Assembly: GCF_937958535.1 (NCBI RefSeq)
Contig: NZ_CALGNQ010000183.1
Span: 1-15,091, forward strand
Origin: an uncultured Georgenia sp.
GTDB lineage: Bacteria > Actinomycetota > Actinomycetes > Actinomycetales > Actinomycetaceae
Length of the DNA stretch: 15,091 bases
Direction of reading: 5' to 3'
How positions within the stretch are numbered: the first letter of the stretch is position 1; every line of letters begins with the position of its first letter. This document shows, in pieces, positions 6,090-14,234 of the stretch. Below the pieces are notes generated by a model. It searched no databases. It worked only from the letters and a program-made list of their open reading frames with translations, and had not been told where the DNA came from. The translations under genes and the position numbers were made by a program.

Positions 6090-7142
6090 ATGCTCGAGGA
6101 CTTCGACGACGACCCGCGCCCGTCGCGGGTCGGCACCGGCGAGGTCGGCAGCACGGGGGGCGCACGGATCGACCTGCCCTCCGTGGCCGGCCTGCGCTGG
6201 CAGTGGCTCACCCTGGAGCAGAACGACGCGCTCGTCGCCCTGCTGGCCCGGATCGAGGCGCACGACGACCCGCCCTACCGCACCACCGCCGAGGAGTCGG
6301 CCGAGACCTTCGTGCCGGTGAGCAACGACGTCGGCACGGCCAAGGTCGTCGGCCTGGACGAGTCGGGCGTGCCGCGGGCCTACGCCATCGTCCGGGTGCG
6401 TCCCACCGCCGGGACCTTCCGCGCCCTGTGCGACGGTGGGGTCGACCCCGCCTGGCGGCGCCGGGGCCTGGGCACCGCCCTGCTCGGCTGGCAGCTGGCG
6501 GCCGCCCGCGCGATCCTCGACGGTGCCGGCCACACCACCGCCCTGGCCGTCGTCCACGTCGAGGAGAACCTCACCGACGCCCAGGACATGCTGCGCCTGG
6601 CCGGGTTCGTCCCCACCCGCTGGTACACCGAGATGCGCCGCGACCTGGCCCGTGAGCTGCCCGACGTGCAGCCGCACGGGCAGGTGACGGTCGAGCCGTG
6701 GGACCCGGCCCTGGACGACGCCGTGCGCCGCGCCCACAACGAGGCCTTCAGGGACCAGTGGGGCGGGGAGCTGCACACGCCCGAGTCGTGGGCCCAGGGC
6801 CGCACCTACTTCGCGCCGGAGTGGAGCTTCGTCGCCCTGGACCGCACCACCGACCGCGCGCGCGTCGCCGGATACCTCATCTCCGGCCGCTACGAGGGCG
6901 ACTGGGCGGCGCAGGGCTGGAGCGAGGGCTACACCGAGATGCTCGGCGTGCGGCAGGAGTGGCGTGGCATGCGGGTGGCCACCGCGCTGCTCGTACGGGC
7001 GATGCGCGCCTACGCCGCCGACGGCATGGAGTACGCGGGCCTCGGGGTGGAGTCCCCGCAGCCGGGCACCGACTACGGCCTGTTCGGCCAGCTCGGCTAC
7101 GAGCCCACCCGCAGCTCGCTGATGTTCACCCGCACGGTCTGA
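6090..7142 (+). CDS. Tandem-domain GNAT N-acetyltransferase (GNAT C), C-terminal half possibly degenerate
   Basis: A 350-aa paralogue of GNAT A and B with about 30 extra N-terminal residues, rich in Asp, Arg and Gly. The N-terminal acetyl-CoA loop R123-R-R-G-L-G128, after GGVDPAW, is canonical. In the C-terminal half the corresponding stretch is R292-G-M-R-V-A297: the central glycine of Q/R-x-x-G-x-G/A is arginine (R295). The downstream N-x-x-A-x-x-LY pattern seen in the paralogues has become QPGTDYGLFGQLGYEP. The C-terminal half therefore probably does not bind acetyl-CoA in the normal way, while the N-terminal half can. The middle segment keeps AHNEAFRDQWGGE. The ATG at 6090 is supported by the -10 box 7 nt upstream. 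The substrate is unknown. The gene converges on parC. Confidence 0.87.
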   Translation: MLEDFDDDPRPSRVGTGEVGSTGGARIDLPSVAGLRWQWLTLEQNDALVALLARIEAHDDPPYRTTAEESAETFVPVSNDVGTAKVVGLDESGVPRAYAIVRVRPTAGTFRALCDGGVDPAWRRRGLGTALLGWQLAAARAILDGAGHTTALAVVHVEENLTDAQDMLRLAGFVPTRWYTEMRRDLARELPDVQPHGQVTVEPWDPALDDAVRRAHNEAFRDQWGGELHTPESWAQGRTYFAPEWSFVALDRTTDRARVAGYLISGRYEGDWAAQGWSEGYTEMLGVRQEWRGMRVATALLVRAMRAYAADGMEYAGLGVESPQPGTDYGLFGQLGYEPTRSSLMFTRTV

Positions 7143-7149
7143 CCGGCCG

Positions 7150-7170
7150 CCGGCGGCTCACTGCCGCCGG
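7150..7170. terminator. Weak hairpin between convergent GNAT C and parC
   Basis: Arms 7150-7157 (ccggcggc) and 7163-7170 (gccgccgg) are exact complements around a 5-nt loop, in the 41-nt gap between two convergent stop codons. No T-tract on either strand. The position fits a bidirectional terminator, but GC-rich 8-bp stems are common here by chance. Confidence 0.4.
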
Positions 7171-7183
7171 GCACCGCCGCGCG

Positions 7184-9640
7184 TCAGCCGATGGCGACGA
7201 CCGGTGCGGCGAGCGGGCGACCCGAGCCGTCGCGGCGCTCGTCCACCTCCGGCAGGTCCACCGGCTGGCCCCCGCTGCCGACGGCCCGGATCGGCTCGAG
7301 CCCGACCCACGCCAGCTGCAGCGTGTCCTCCCCACGCAGGAAGCGGTGCGCCCGGACGCCGCCGGTGGCCCGGCCCTTGCCGGGGAACCGGTCGAACGGG
7401 GTGACCTTCGCCGTCCCCGGCACCGTGCCGGGCAGTGCGTCGGAGGAGCCGGCGACGGTGACGACGAGGGAGCGGGAGACGTCGTCGGGGTGGACCACCC
7501 CGAAGCCGACGACACGCGCGTCCTGCGGCATCTTGACCCCGGCCATGCCGCCCGCGGCCCGGCCCTGGGTGCGTACCGCGGAGGCGGGGAAGTGGAGCAG
7601 GTGCGCCTGGCTCGTCACGAGCACGAGCCGGTTCTCGTCCGGTGCGTGGGCGACCCCGACGACGGCGTCGCCCGGCTTGAGCGAGATGACCTCCCAGGCG
7701 TCACGGTTGGCCGGCCGGTCGGTGGTGCTCACCCGCTTGACCGTGCCGCGCGCGGTGGCGATCGCCAGCGGCGGTGCCTCCTCGTCGAGCCGGGCCAGCC
7801 CCACGACCCGCTCACCCGGCTCGAGCTGGACGAGCTCGGTGACCGGTGCGCCACCGGAGAAGCCCGGGGCGGAGTCGGTCGCGGGCAGGGCGGGCGTGTC
7901 GAGCACCGAGAGCTTGACGCAGCGGCCGCTGCTCAGCACCACCCCCACGTCGCCGCGGGTGCGCGCGGGCACGGCCGAGGCGATGGCGTCGTGCGTCACG
8001 CGTGGGCCCTGCCGCGGCGGCTCCTGGGAGCCGCGGGCGAGCAGGCCGGTGCCCGAGAGTGCGACCCAGCAGGGCTCGTCGGGGATCTCCAGCGGGACGC
8101 TGGTGCCGCTGCGGCGGGACCCGGCGGCCGACCCGGTGGCAGGCCCGCCTGCGTGCTCGAGGAGCACGGTGCGGCGGGGGGTGCCGTGGGCGGCGGCGAC
8201 CTCGGCGAGCTCGTCGCTGACCACCTGCCGCAGCAGGCCCTCGTCGGCGAGGATCGCGCGCAGCTCCTCGATCTCCCGGGCGAGCGCCTCGCGCTCGGCC
8301 TCGAGCTCGAGCCGGGAGAACTTCGTCAGCCGGCGCAGCCGCAGCGCCAGGATGTACTCCGCCTGCGCCTCGGACAGGTCGAAGACGAGCATGAGGCGCT
8401 GCCGGGCGGCGTCCGCGTCGTCGGAGGAGCGGATGACCGCGATGACCTCGTCGATGTCGGCGATCGCGACGAGCAGCCCCTCGACGAGGTGGGCCCGCTC
8501 GAGCCGCTTCTCCAGCCGGTGGGCGGTGCGCCGCCGCACCACCGTGATCCGGTGGTCGACGTACACCTGGAGCAGCTCGCGCAGCCCCAGGGTCTGCGGC
8601 TGCCCGTCGACCAGGGCGACGTTGTTGATCCCGAAGGAGTCCTCCATCGGGGTGTAGCGGTAGAGCTGCTCGAGCACCGCCTCGGGGTTGAAACCGCTCT
8701 TGAGCTCGATGACCAGCCGCAGCCCGTGGGAGCGGTCGGTGTAGTCGGCGACGTCGGAGATGCCCTGGAGCTTCTTGGCGTCGACCGCCTCCTTGATCTT
8801 CTCGATCACCCGTTCCGGGCCCACGAGGTAGGGCAGCTCGGTGACGACGATGGCCCGGCGCCGCGCGGTGACGTTCTCCAGGTGGGTGGTGGCGCGGGTG
8901 CGGAAGGAGCCGCGGCCACTCGCGTAGGCGTCCCGGATACCGTCGAGCCCGACGATCTTGCCGCCGGAGGGCAGGTCCGGCCCCGGGACGAAGCGCATGA
9001 GCTCCTCGAGCGTCGCGTCCGGGTTGGCGATGAGGTGCCGCGCCGCCGCGACGACCTCCGCGAGGTTGTGCGGCGGCATGTTCGTCGCCATGCCGACGGC
9101 GATCCCGGAGGCCCCGTTGACGAGGAGGTTGGGGAAGGCCGCCGGCAGCACCGAGGGCTGGAGGAGCTGGTTGTCGTAGTTCGGGACGAAGTCGACGACG
9201 TCCTCGTCGAGGTTCGCCGTCATGAGCAGCGCCGCCGGGGTCAGGCGCACCTCGGTGTACCGTGGGGCGGCCGGACCGTCGTCGAGCGAGCCGAAGTTGC
9301 CGTGGCCGTCGACCAGCGGCACCCGCAGCGAGAAGTCCTGGGCGAGCCGGACGAGCGCGTCGTAGATGGCGCTGTCGCCGTGCGGGTGGAGCTTGCCCAT
9401 GACCTCGCCCACGACCCGGGCCGACTTCACGTGCCCCCGGTCCGGACGCAGCCCCATCTCGTCCATCTGGTAGAGGATCCGCCGCTGCACGGGCTTGAGG
9501 CCGTCGCGGGCGTCCGGCAGCGCGCGGGAGTAGATGACCGAGTAGGCGTACTCCAGGAAGGAGCCCTGCATCTCGGTGGAGACGTCGATGTCGACGATCT
9601 GCTCCTGCACGGGCGGCGGCGGGGTGCTGCGTCGGGCCAT
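7184..9640 (-). CDS. parC: Type IIA DNA topoisomerase subunit A (topoisomerase IV ParC type)
   Basis: An 818-aa breakage-reunion subunit, partner of ParE. The winged-helix region has KSARVVGEVMGKLHPHGDSA with S90 and D94, the two residues most often changed in fluoroquinolone resistance; both are the susceptible type. The catalytic tyrosine is Y128, preceded by R127, in AAPRYTEVRL; the residue before the arginine is proline (P126), where I expect methionine. The long middle part holds the tower and coiled-coil (around EAEREALAREIEELRAILAD), then the C-terminal beta-pinwheel. No canonical GyrA box (QRRGGKG) is seen, only TQGRAAGG and GKGRATGG, which supports ParC over GyrA. The ATG at 9640 matches the usual MARRSTPPPP start; an ATG three codons upstream (9649) is possible. 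It is transcribed towards parE and away from pat. Confidence 0.94.
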   Translation of the reverse strand: MARRSTPPPPVQEQIVDIDVSTEMQGSFLEYAYSVIYSRALPDARDGLKPVQRRILYQMDEMGLRPDRGHVKSARVVGEVMGKLHPHGDSAIYDALVRLAQDFSLRVPLVDGHGNFGSLDDGPAAPRYTEVRLTPAALLMTANLDEDVVDFVPNYDNQLLQPSVLPAAFPNLLVNGASGIAVGMATNMPPHNLAEVVAAARHLIANPDATLEELMRFVPGPDLPSGGKIVGLDGIRDAYASGRGSFRTRATTHLENVTARRRAIVVTELPYLVGPERVIEKIKEAVDAKKLQGISDVADYTDRSHGLRLVIELKSGFNPEAVLEQLYRYTPMEDSFGINNVALVDGQPQTLGLRELLQVYVDHRITVVRRRTAHRLEKRLERAHLVEGLLVAIADIDEVIAVIRSSDDADAARQRLMLVFDLSEAQAEYILALRLRRLTKFSRLELEAEREALAREIEELRAILADEGLLRQVVSDELAEVAAAHGTPRRTVLLEHAGGPATGSAAGSRRSGTSVPLEIPDEPCWVALSGTGLLARGSQEPPRQGPRVTHDAIASAVPARTRGDVGVVLSSGRCVKLSVLDTPALPATDSAPGFSGGAPVTELVQLEPGERVVGLARLDEEAPPLAIATARGTVKRVSTTDRPANRDAWEVISLKPGDAVVGVAHAPDENRLVLVTSQAHLLHFPASAVRTQGRAAGGMAGVKMPQDARVVGFGVVHPDDVSRSLVVTVAGSSDALPGTVPGTAKVTPFDRFPGKGRATGGVRAHRFLRGEDTLQLAWVGLEPIRAVGSGGQPVDLPEVDERRDGSGRPLAAPVVAIG

Positions 9641-9647
9641 GCGGGCC

Positions 9648-9653
9648 ATTGTC
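9648..9653 (-). promoter_or_regulatory. Possible -10 box of parC
   Basis: GACAAT on the minus strand ends 7 nt before the ATG at 9640. It matches four of six positions of TATAAT and has the same spacing as other leaderless starts in this window. A GGGGGA run just upstream could instead act as a Shine-Dalgarno sequence 11 nt from that ATG. Uncertain. Confidence 0.35.
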
Positions 9654-9737
9654 CCCCGAGCAGCGGGCCTGCCCGTGCAGCGGCGGGCCCCGTGTTGGCG
9701 ACGGCACGGTCTCCGTGGCGGTGGCACGCCGGAGAAC

Positions 9738-9743
9738 TAGGGT
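9738..9743 (+). promoter_or_regulatory. -10 box of the pat operon, leaderless type
   Basis: TAGGGT ends 7 nt before the ATG at 9751. There is no properly spaced Shine-Dalgarno sequence (GGAG at 9731-9734 is 16 nt away). No clear -35. It would drive the four-gene operon 9751-14888 from the 110-nt divergent gap with parC. Confidence 0.55.
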
Positions 9744-9750
9744 GTGGCCC

Positions 9751-12498
9751 ATGAGCGAGGACGCCACCGGCACCAGCCCCGCCACCGCTCCCGAGCCGCC
9801 CTACCCGGCGCACTGGGAGGCCGACGTCGTGCTGCGGGACGGGGTGCCGATGCACATCCGGCCCATCCGCCCCGAGGACGCCCCCGCGCTGCAGGCCCTG
9901 CACCTGCGCCAGTCCCCGATGTCGCAGTACTACCGCTTCTTCGCCCCGATGGAGCGGATCAGCGAGCGCGACCTGCACCGCTTCACCCACGTCGACCACG
10001 ACGACCGCGTCGCGCTCGTCCTCACCAGCGAGGACCGGATCCTGGCGGTGGGCCGGTACGACCGCATCGGGCCCGACGTCGCCGAGGTCGCCTTCTACGT
10101 CGACGACTCCGAGCACGGCCGCGGCCTGGGCTCGGTGCTCCTGGAGCACCTCGCCGCGGCGGGCCGCGAGCGGGGCATCGCCCGCTTCGTCGCCGAGGTG
10201 CTCCCCGGCAACGTCCGCATGATCCGGGTGTTCCGCGATGCCGGGTACGAGATCCGGCAGCAGCTGGACGACGGCGTCCTGCACGTGGAGTTCACCATCG
10301 AGGAGACCGGGCGGTCCTGGGCCGTCATGGCGGAGCGGGAGCAGCGCGCCGAGTCGCTGAGCATGCGCGCGATGCTCGCCGCCGGGTCGGTTGTCGTCGT
10401 CGGGCTCGGGGGGCCCGAGCAGGTCTTCGCCGAGCGGGCGGCGGCGTCGGTCCGTGCCGGCGACTTCACCGGCGCCGTCCACCTCGTCGGCATCCCGGGC
10501 GAGAGCGGGGGACCGGTCCCGCACGCGACCATCGCCGACCTCGCCGCACACCTGGAGACCTCGGGGGAGGCGCGCCCGGAGCTCGCCGTGGTCGCCGGGG
10601 AGCCGGACGCCGTCGTCGCCGCCGTCCCGGACCTCGCCCGGCTCGGCGCCACCGCCGTCGCCGTGCTGTCCGCCGGCTTCGCCGAGCAGGACGCCGCCGG
10701 CCGGCAGCGCCAGCTCGAGCTCGTGCGCCGCACCCGGGACGCCGGGATGCGGCTGCTCGGTCCGGCGTCCTACGGCATCGTCGCCTCCGGGCCCGCCGGC
10801 CGCCTCGACGCCGTCCCCCGGCCCGCACCCCGTGCCGGGCAGCTCGCCCTGTTCTGCCAGTCCGGCGCCCTGGGCAGCGCCCTCCTCGCCGCCGTGCAGG
10901 ACCGCGGCATCGGGCTGCGCAGCTTCGTCTCCGCCGGGAACCGGGCCGACGTCTCGGGCAACGACACCATGCAGGCCTGGCAGGACGACCCGGAGGTCGC
11001 GGCGGCGGTGGTGAGCCTCGAGTCCATCGGCAACCCGCGCAAGTTCTCCCGGATCGCGCGCCGGCTGAGCACCCGGACACCGCTCATCACCCTGCTCGGC
11101 AGCCAGACCGGCCAGCAGGTGCCGCCCGGGCACACGGTGCGCACCACCCGCGAGCCGCAGCGGGTGCTCGTCCAGATGCTCGACCAGGCCGGGGCGATCC
11201 GCGCCCGCACCCCCCAGGAGATGCTCGACCTCGCGCAGCTCTTCGTCGCCCAGCCGCTGCCCCGCGGCCCGCGCACGGCGGTGCTGAGCAACTCCGCCGC
11301 GCTCACCAGCATGATCCGGGGCCTGGCCCGGGGACACGGGCTGCGGCCGAAGATCTCCGGCCCGGGGCTGCCCGCGCTCGCCACGGCGCAGGACTACGCG
11401 GCCGAGCTCGCGCGACTGCGCACCGATGACTCGTGGGACGCGCTCGTCGTCGCCCACGTCCCGCCCTTCGGCGGCGGCGACCCCGGGGTGTGGCGGGCCG
11501 TCGCCGAGGCCGCCGCGGGCCAGGAGCGGCCCGTGGTCGCCTCGGTGGAGGGGCTGCTCGGGCTCACCGCCGAGCTCACCCACGACGGCCGGGTCGTCCC
11601 CGCCTTCGCCACCCCCGCCGACGCCGTCGCCGCCCTCGCCGGGGCCGTCGCCCACGCGCGGTGGCGCGAGGCCGACCGCGGTGAGCTGGTCGACCCGAGC
11701 GGTATCGCCCCCGCCCGGGCCCGCGAGCTGCTCGCCCCGGTCCTGGAGCCGCTCGGCGCGGGGGAGGTGGCCCGGCTCGACGAGGCGATGGTCGACCGGC
11801 TGCTCGAGTGCTACGGGCTGGCCCTGGTGCCCTCGCGCACCGCGACCACCGCCGAGGAGGCCGTCGCGGCCGCGGAGGAGCTCGGCTGGCCGGTGGCGCT
11901 GAAGACCCGCGACGAGGTGCTGCGGCACCGCGCCGACCTCGGCGGCGTGCGGCTCGGGCTGCGCACCGCCGAGGAGCTCACCAGCGCCATGGCGGCCATG
12001 ACCCGCGACATCGAGGCGGTGGGGCGCACGGTCGAGAGCTTCGACGTCCAGGTCATGGCCCCGCCGGGGGTGGCCTGCGTGGTGCGCGGCACCGAGGACG
12101 ACCTCTACGGGCCGGTCGTCTCCTTCGGACTCGGTGGCGACGCCGTCGAGCTGCTCGACGACGTCTCCTACCGCATCCCGCCGCTGACCGACGTCGACGT
12201 CTCCCGGATGGTGCGCGCGGCGAAGGCGTCCCCGCGGCTGTTCGGGCACCGGGGCCTGCCGGTGCTCGACGTCCGGGCGCTGGAGAACGTCATCGCCCGC
12301 GTCTCCGTGCTCACCGACGACCTGCCCGAAGTGCGCCAGGTCCTCCTCAACCCGGTGCTCGTCGCCCGCCGCGGCGCCTCGCTGCTCAGCGCCGTCGTCG
12401 AGGTGTCGCCGCCCGGCCGGGCGGACAGCGGCCGCCGCGTCCTTCCCGGTCTCGGAGCAAGTGGTGCCAAGATGGAGCCGTGGATCGCCGCAACGTGA
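9751..12498 (+). CDS. pat: Pat-type protein lysine acyltransferase: GNAT fused to acyl-CoA synthetase (NDP-forming)-like domain
   Basis: A 915-aa fusion. Residues about 22-195 are the GNAT domain, with acetyl-CoA loop H122-G-R-G-L-G127 and EVLPGNVRMIRVFRDAGY. Next comes a CoA-binding Rossmann-like region (about 205-300), a succinyl-CoA-ligase-like region with Q370-S-G-A-L-G-S and GNRADVSGNDT, and an ATP-grasp domain (about 690-900) with H726-R-A-D-L-G-G-V. The loop that holds the phospho-histidine in true ADP-forming synthetases reads PPGH461TVR. Known: in Pat enzymes the synthetase-like part regulates the GNAT part, which acetylates lysines of proteins such as acetyl-CoA synthetase. The GNAT-first order is the reverse of enterobacterial Pat and fits the actinobacterial type described for Streptomyces. 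Whether this synthetase part is active is not clear from sequence. It is the first gene of a coupled operon and overlaps DUF5998 by 19 nt. Confidence 0.9.
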   Translation: MSEDATGTSPATAPEPPYPAHWEADVVLRDGVPMHIRPIRPEDAPALQALHLRQSPMSQYYRFFAPMERISERDLHRFTHVDHDDRVALVLTSEDRILAVGRYDRIGPDVAEVAFYVDDSEHGRGLGSVLLEHLAAAGRERGIARFVAEVLPGNVRMIRVFRDAGYEIRQQLDDGVLHVEFTIEETGRSWAVMAEREQRAESLSMRAMLAAGSVVVVGLGGPEQVFAERAAASVRAGDFTGAVHLVGIPGESGGPVPHATIADLAAHLETSGEARPELAVVAGEPDAVVAAVPDLARLGATAVAVLSAGFAEQDAAGRQRQLELVRRTRDAGMRLLGPASYGIVASGPAGRLDAVPRPAPRAGQLALFCQSGALGSALLAAVQDRGIGLRSFVSAGNRADVSGNDTMQAWQDDPEVAAAVVSLESIGNPRKFSRIARRLSTRTPLITLLGSQTGQQVPPGHTVRTTREPQRVLVQMLDQAGAIRARTPQEMLDLAQLFVAQPLPRGPRTAVLSNSAALTSMIRGLARGHGLRPKISGPGLPALATAQDYAAELARLRTDDSWDALVVAHVPPFGGGDPGVWRAVAEAAAGQERPVVASVEGLLGLTAELTHDGRVVPAFATPADAVAALAGAVAHARWREADRGELVDPSGIAPARARELLAPVLEPLGAGEVARLDEAMVDRLLECYGLALVPSRTATTAEEAVAAAEELGWPVALKTRDEVLRHRADLGGVRLGLRTAEELTSAMAAMTRDIEAVGRTVESFDVQVMAPPGVACVVRGTEDDLYGPVVSFGLGGDAVELLDDVSYRIPPLTDVDVSRMVRAAKASPRLFGHRGLPVLDVRALENVIARVSVLTDDLPEVRQVLLNPVLVARRGASLLSAVVEVSPPGRADSGRRVLPGLGASGAKMEPWIAAT

Positions 12499-13064
12499 GG
12501 AACGACCTGCAGGCCCAGCTGAGGGCCGACCTGGTTCGCGCCGGGTACTACCCACGACTGGTCCAGGGGGTGCTCGACCTCGCGCTCGCCGGCGAGGAGG
12601 TCCGCGCCTACCTCGTCCACCCGGAGACCACCTTCGACTCCCGGGAGGTGCGGCGCCACCTCACCGCCCTCGCGCTCACCCCGACCCGGCTGATCATGGC
12701 GCACGTCGACGACGTCCCCGGCCACGAGGTCCCCTCCGCCGCCGCCACCACCGAGGCGGTCCCGCTCGGCCGCATCGCCTCGGTCGCGCTCACCCACGGC
12801 GTGAGCGACCCTGCCGACACCCACGGCGGCATGCGCGCGGACGAGCTGACCATCGCCGTCACCTGGGGCGGCGCGCAGCAGGTCGACCTCGCGCCCGCCG
12901 GGTGCAGCGACCCCGACTGCGACGCCGACCACGGCTACACCGGCCTGCTCACCCCCGAGGACGTCGTCGTCCGCGTCAGCGCCCAGGCCGAGGGCGAGGA
13001 CGCGCTCGAGCGGGCCCTGGCCTTCGCCCGGGAGCTGTCCGCCGCGACGGTGCAGACGCCGTGA
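12480..13064 (+). CDS. DUF5998 family protein
   Basis: A 194-aa cytosolic protein of unknown function, recognised from conserved blocks shared with Streptomyces members: AGYYPRLVQGVLDLAL, AYLVHPETTFDSREVRRHLT and DPDCDADHGYTG. No signal peptide or membrane segment. C142-x4-C147-x3-H151 could bind a metal. The end (ALERALAFARELSAAT) looks helical. The GTG at 12480 gives the usual family length and places the start inside pat (19-nt overlap), with GGAG only 2 nt upstream; an in-frame GTG at 12495 is the alternative. Its stop overlaps the next start by 4 nt (GTGA), so translation is coupled on both sides. This suggests a function linked with Pat or with the following hydrolase. I do not recognise a fold. 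Confidence 0.87.
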   Translation: MDRRNVRNDLQAQLRADLVRAGYYPRLVQGVLDLALAGEEVRAYLVHPETTFDSREVRRHLTALALTPTRLIMAHVDDVPGHEVPSAAATTEAVPLGRIASVALTHGVSDPADTHGGMRADELTIAVTWGGAQQVDLAPAGCSDPDCDADHGYTGLLTPEDVVVRVSAQAEGEDALERALAFARELSAATVQTP

Positions 13065-14233
13065 TCGAGCCGCCCCCGGACCTGCGGCTGCCCGACTACC
13101 ACGGCGCCTGTCTGCGCGCCGTGCTGCCGGCCGCCCTCGACGCCATCGGCGCACCGACGACGAGCGGTGGCCGCAGCTCCGCCGACGACCGGCGCACGCT
13201 CGGCCTGCCGCAGGCGTCCAAGGTGTGCGTCGTCCTCATCGACGGGCTCGGCACCCACATGCTCGCCGAGCGCGGCGGGCACGCCCCCTTCCTGCGCTCC
13301 CACCTCGCCGACGCGCTCACCCTGACCAGCGGCTACCCCTCGACCACCGCCGCCAGCCTGACGATGTTCGGCACCGGCTGCTTCCCCGGCCAGACCGGCA
13401 TGCTCGGCTACACCGTACGCAACGACGCCGACGGCTCCCTGCTCAACCTCATCAGCTGGGAGGACGCGACGATCAGCCCGCGGGAGTGGCAGCCGCAGCC
13501 GACCCTCGTCGAGCAGCTCGGCACCGACTCCTGGGGCCGCCGCGTGGCGAGCGTGGGACCGGCCCGCTTCGTCGGGTCCGGGCTCACCGAGGCGGCGCTG
13601 CGCGGGCCCCGCTTCGTCGCCGCGGACTCCCTCGCCGACCGGGTGGACGCCACCCAGGAGCTGCTGCGCAGCCCGCACACCGACCTCGTCTACCTCTACT
13701 GGGGCGACGTCGACAAGATGGGCCACCACCACGGCTGGGGCTCCTGGCAGTGGGGGGAGGCGGTCGAGCTCGTCGACCAGCAGGTCGCCCGCCTCGCCCG
13801 GCTGCTGCCCCCCGGCACGCTCCTCCTCGTCACCGCCGACCACGGCATGGTCGACCTGGAGGAGGACTCCCGGATCGACGTCGCCACCACCCCCGAGCTC
13901 GACCGTGACGTCGTCCTCGTCGCCGGTGAGCCCCGTGCCGTCCACGTCCACACGGAGCCCGGGACGGCACCGGCGGTCGCCGCCCGGTGGCGTGACGTCC
14001 TCGGCGAGACCGCCTGGGTGCTGCTGCGCGAGGAGGCCGAGGAGATCGGGCTCTTCGGCCCGCTCAGCGAGCGTCATCGCACCACGGTGGGGGACGTCGT
14101 CGTCGCCACCCGGGGGCGCCGCGCCGTCGTGGACTCCCGCACCCAGACGCCCTCGTCGATCGCCCTGGTCGGGGTGCACGGCTCCCTCACCCCCGCCGAG
14201 CTGGAGATCCCGCTCCTGCGGGTGGTGGTGTGA
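13061..14233 (+). CDS. Alkaline-phosphatase-superfamily phosphodiesterase/nucleotide pyrophosphatase (NPP-like)
   Basis: A 390-aa protein with the complete two-metal site of the type I phosphodiesterase/NPP branch. Metal 1 ligands: D61 (LIDGLG), D260 and H261 (TADHGM). Nucleophile: T96 in YPSTTAAS. Metal 2 ligands: D218 and H222 (DVDKMGHHHG) and H373 (GVHGSLT). Members cleave phosphodiester or pyrophosphate bonds in nucleotides or phosphonates. There is no signal peptide or lipobox at the N-terminus (MIEPPPDLRLPDYHG), so unlike many relatives it should act in the cytosol. The GTG start overlaps the DUF5998 stop, and the stop is 1 nt before the thymidine kinase start. A nucleotide substrate would fit the kinase neighbour, but this is inference; annotation in relatives is usually only 'alkaline phosphatase family'. 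Confidence 0.88.
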   Translation: MIEPPPDLRLPDYHGACLRAVLPAALDAIGAPTTSGGRSSADDRRTLGLPQASKVCVVLIDGLGTHMLAERGGHAPFLRSHLADALTLTSGYPSTTAASLTMFGTGCFPGQTGMLGYTVRNDADGSLLNLISWEDATISPREWQPQPTLVEQLGTDSWGRRVASVGPARFVGSGLTEAALRGPRFVAADSLADRVDATQELLRSPHTDLVYLYWGDVDKMGHHHGWGSWQWGEAVELVDQQVARLARLLPPGTLLLVTADHGMVDLEEDSRIDVATTPELDRDVVLVAGEPRAVHVHTEPGTAPAVAARWRDVLGETAWVLLREEAEEIGLFGPLSERHRTTVGDVVVATRGRRAVVDSRTQTPSSIALVGVHGSLTPAELEIPLLRVVV

Positions 14234-14234
14234 C

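Noticed and set aside
9641..9649. Upstream ATG for parC adding three residues (MAR)
   Set aside because: Known ParC proteins start with MARRS, and 9640 gives the usual 818 residues. It cannot be fully excluded.
6698..9754. A 1018-codon plus-strand frame opposite parC
   Set aside because: The parC frame shows complete family motifs. The opposite frame has none, and no start signals. GC-driven shadow.
9427..12555. A 1042-codon minus-strand frame opposite pat
   Set aside because: It runs through the parC start and the intergenic region and encodes a His/Gly/Asp-rich product without recognisable domains. Shadow of pat.
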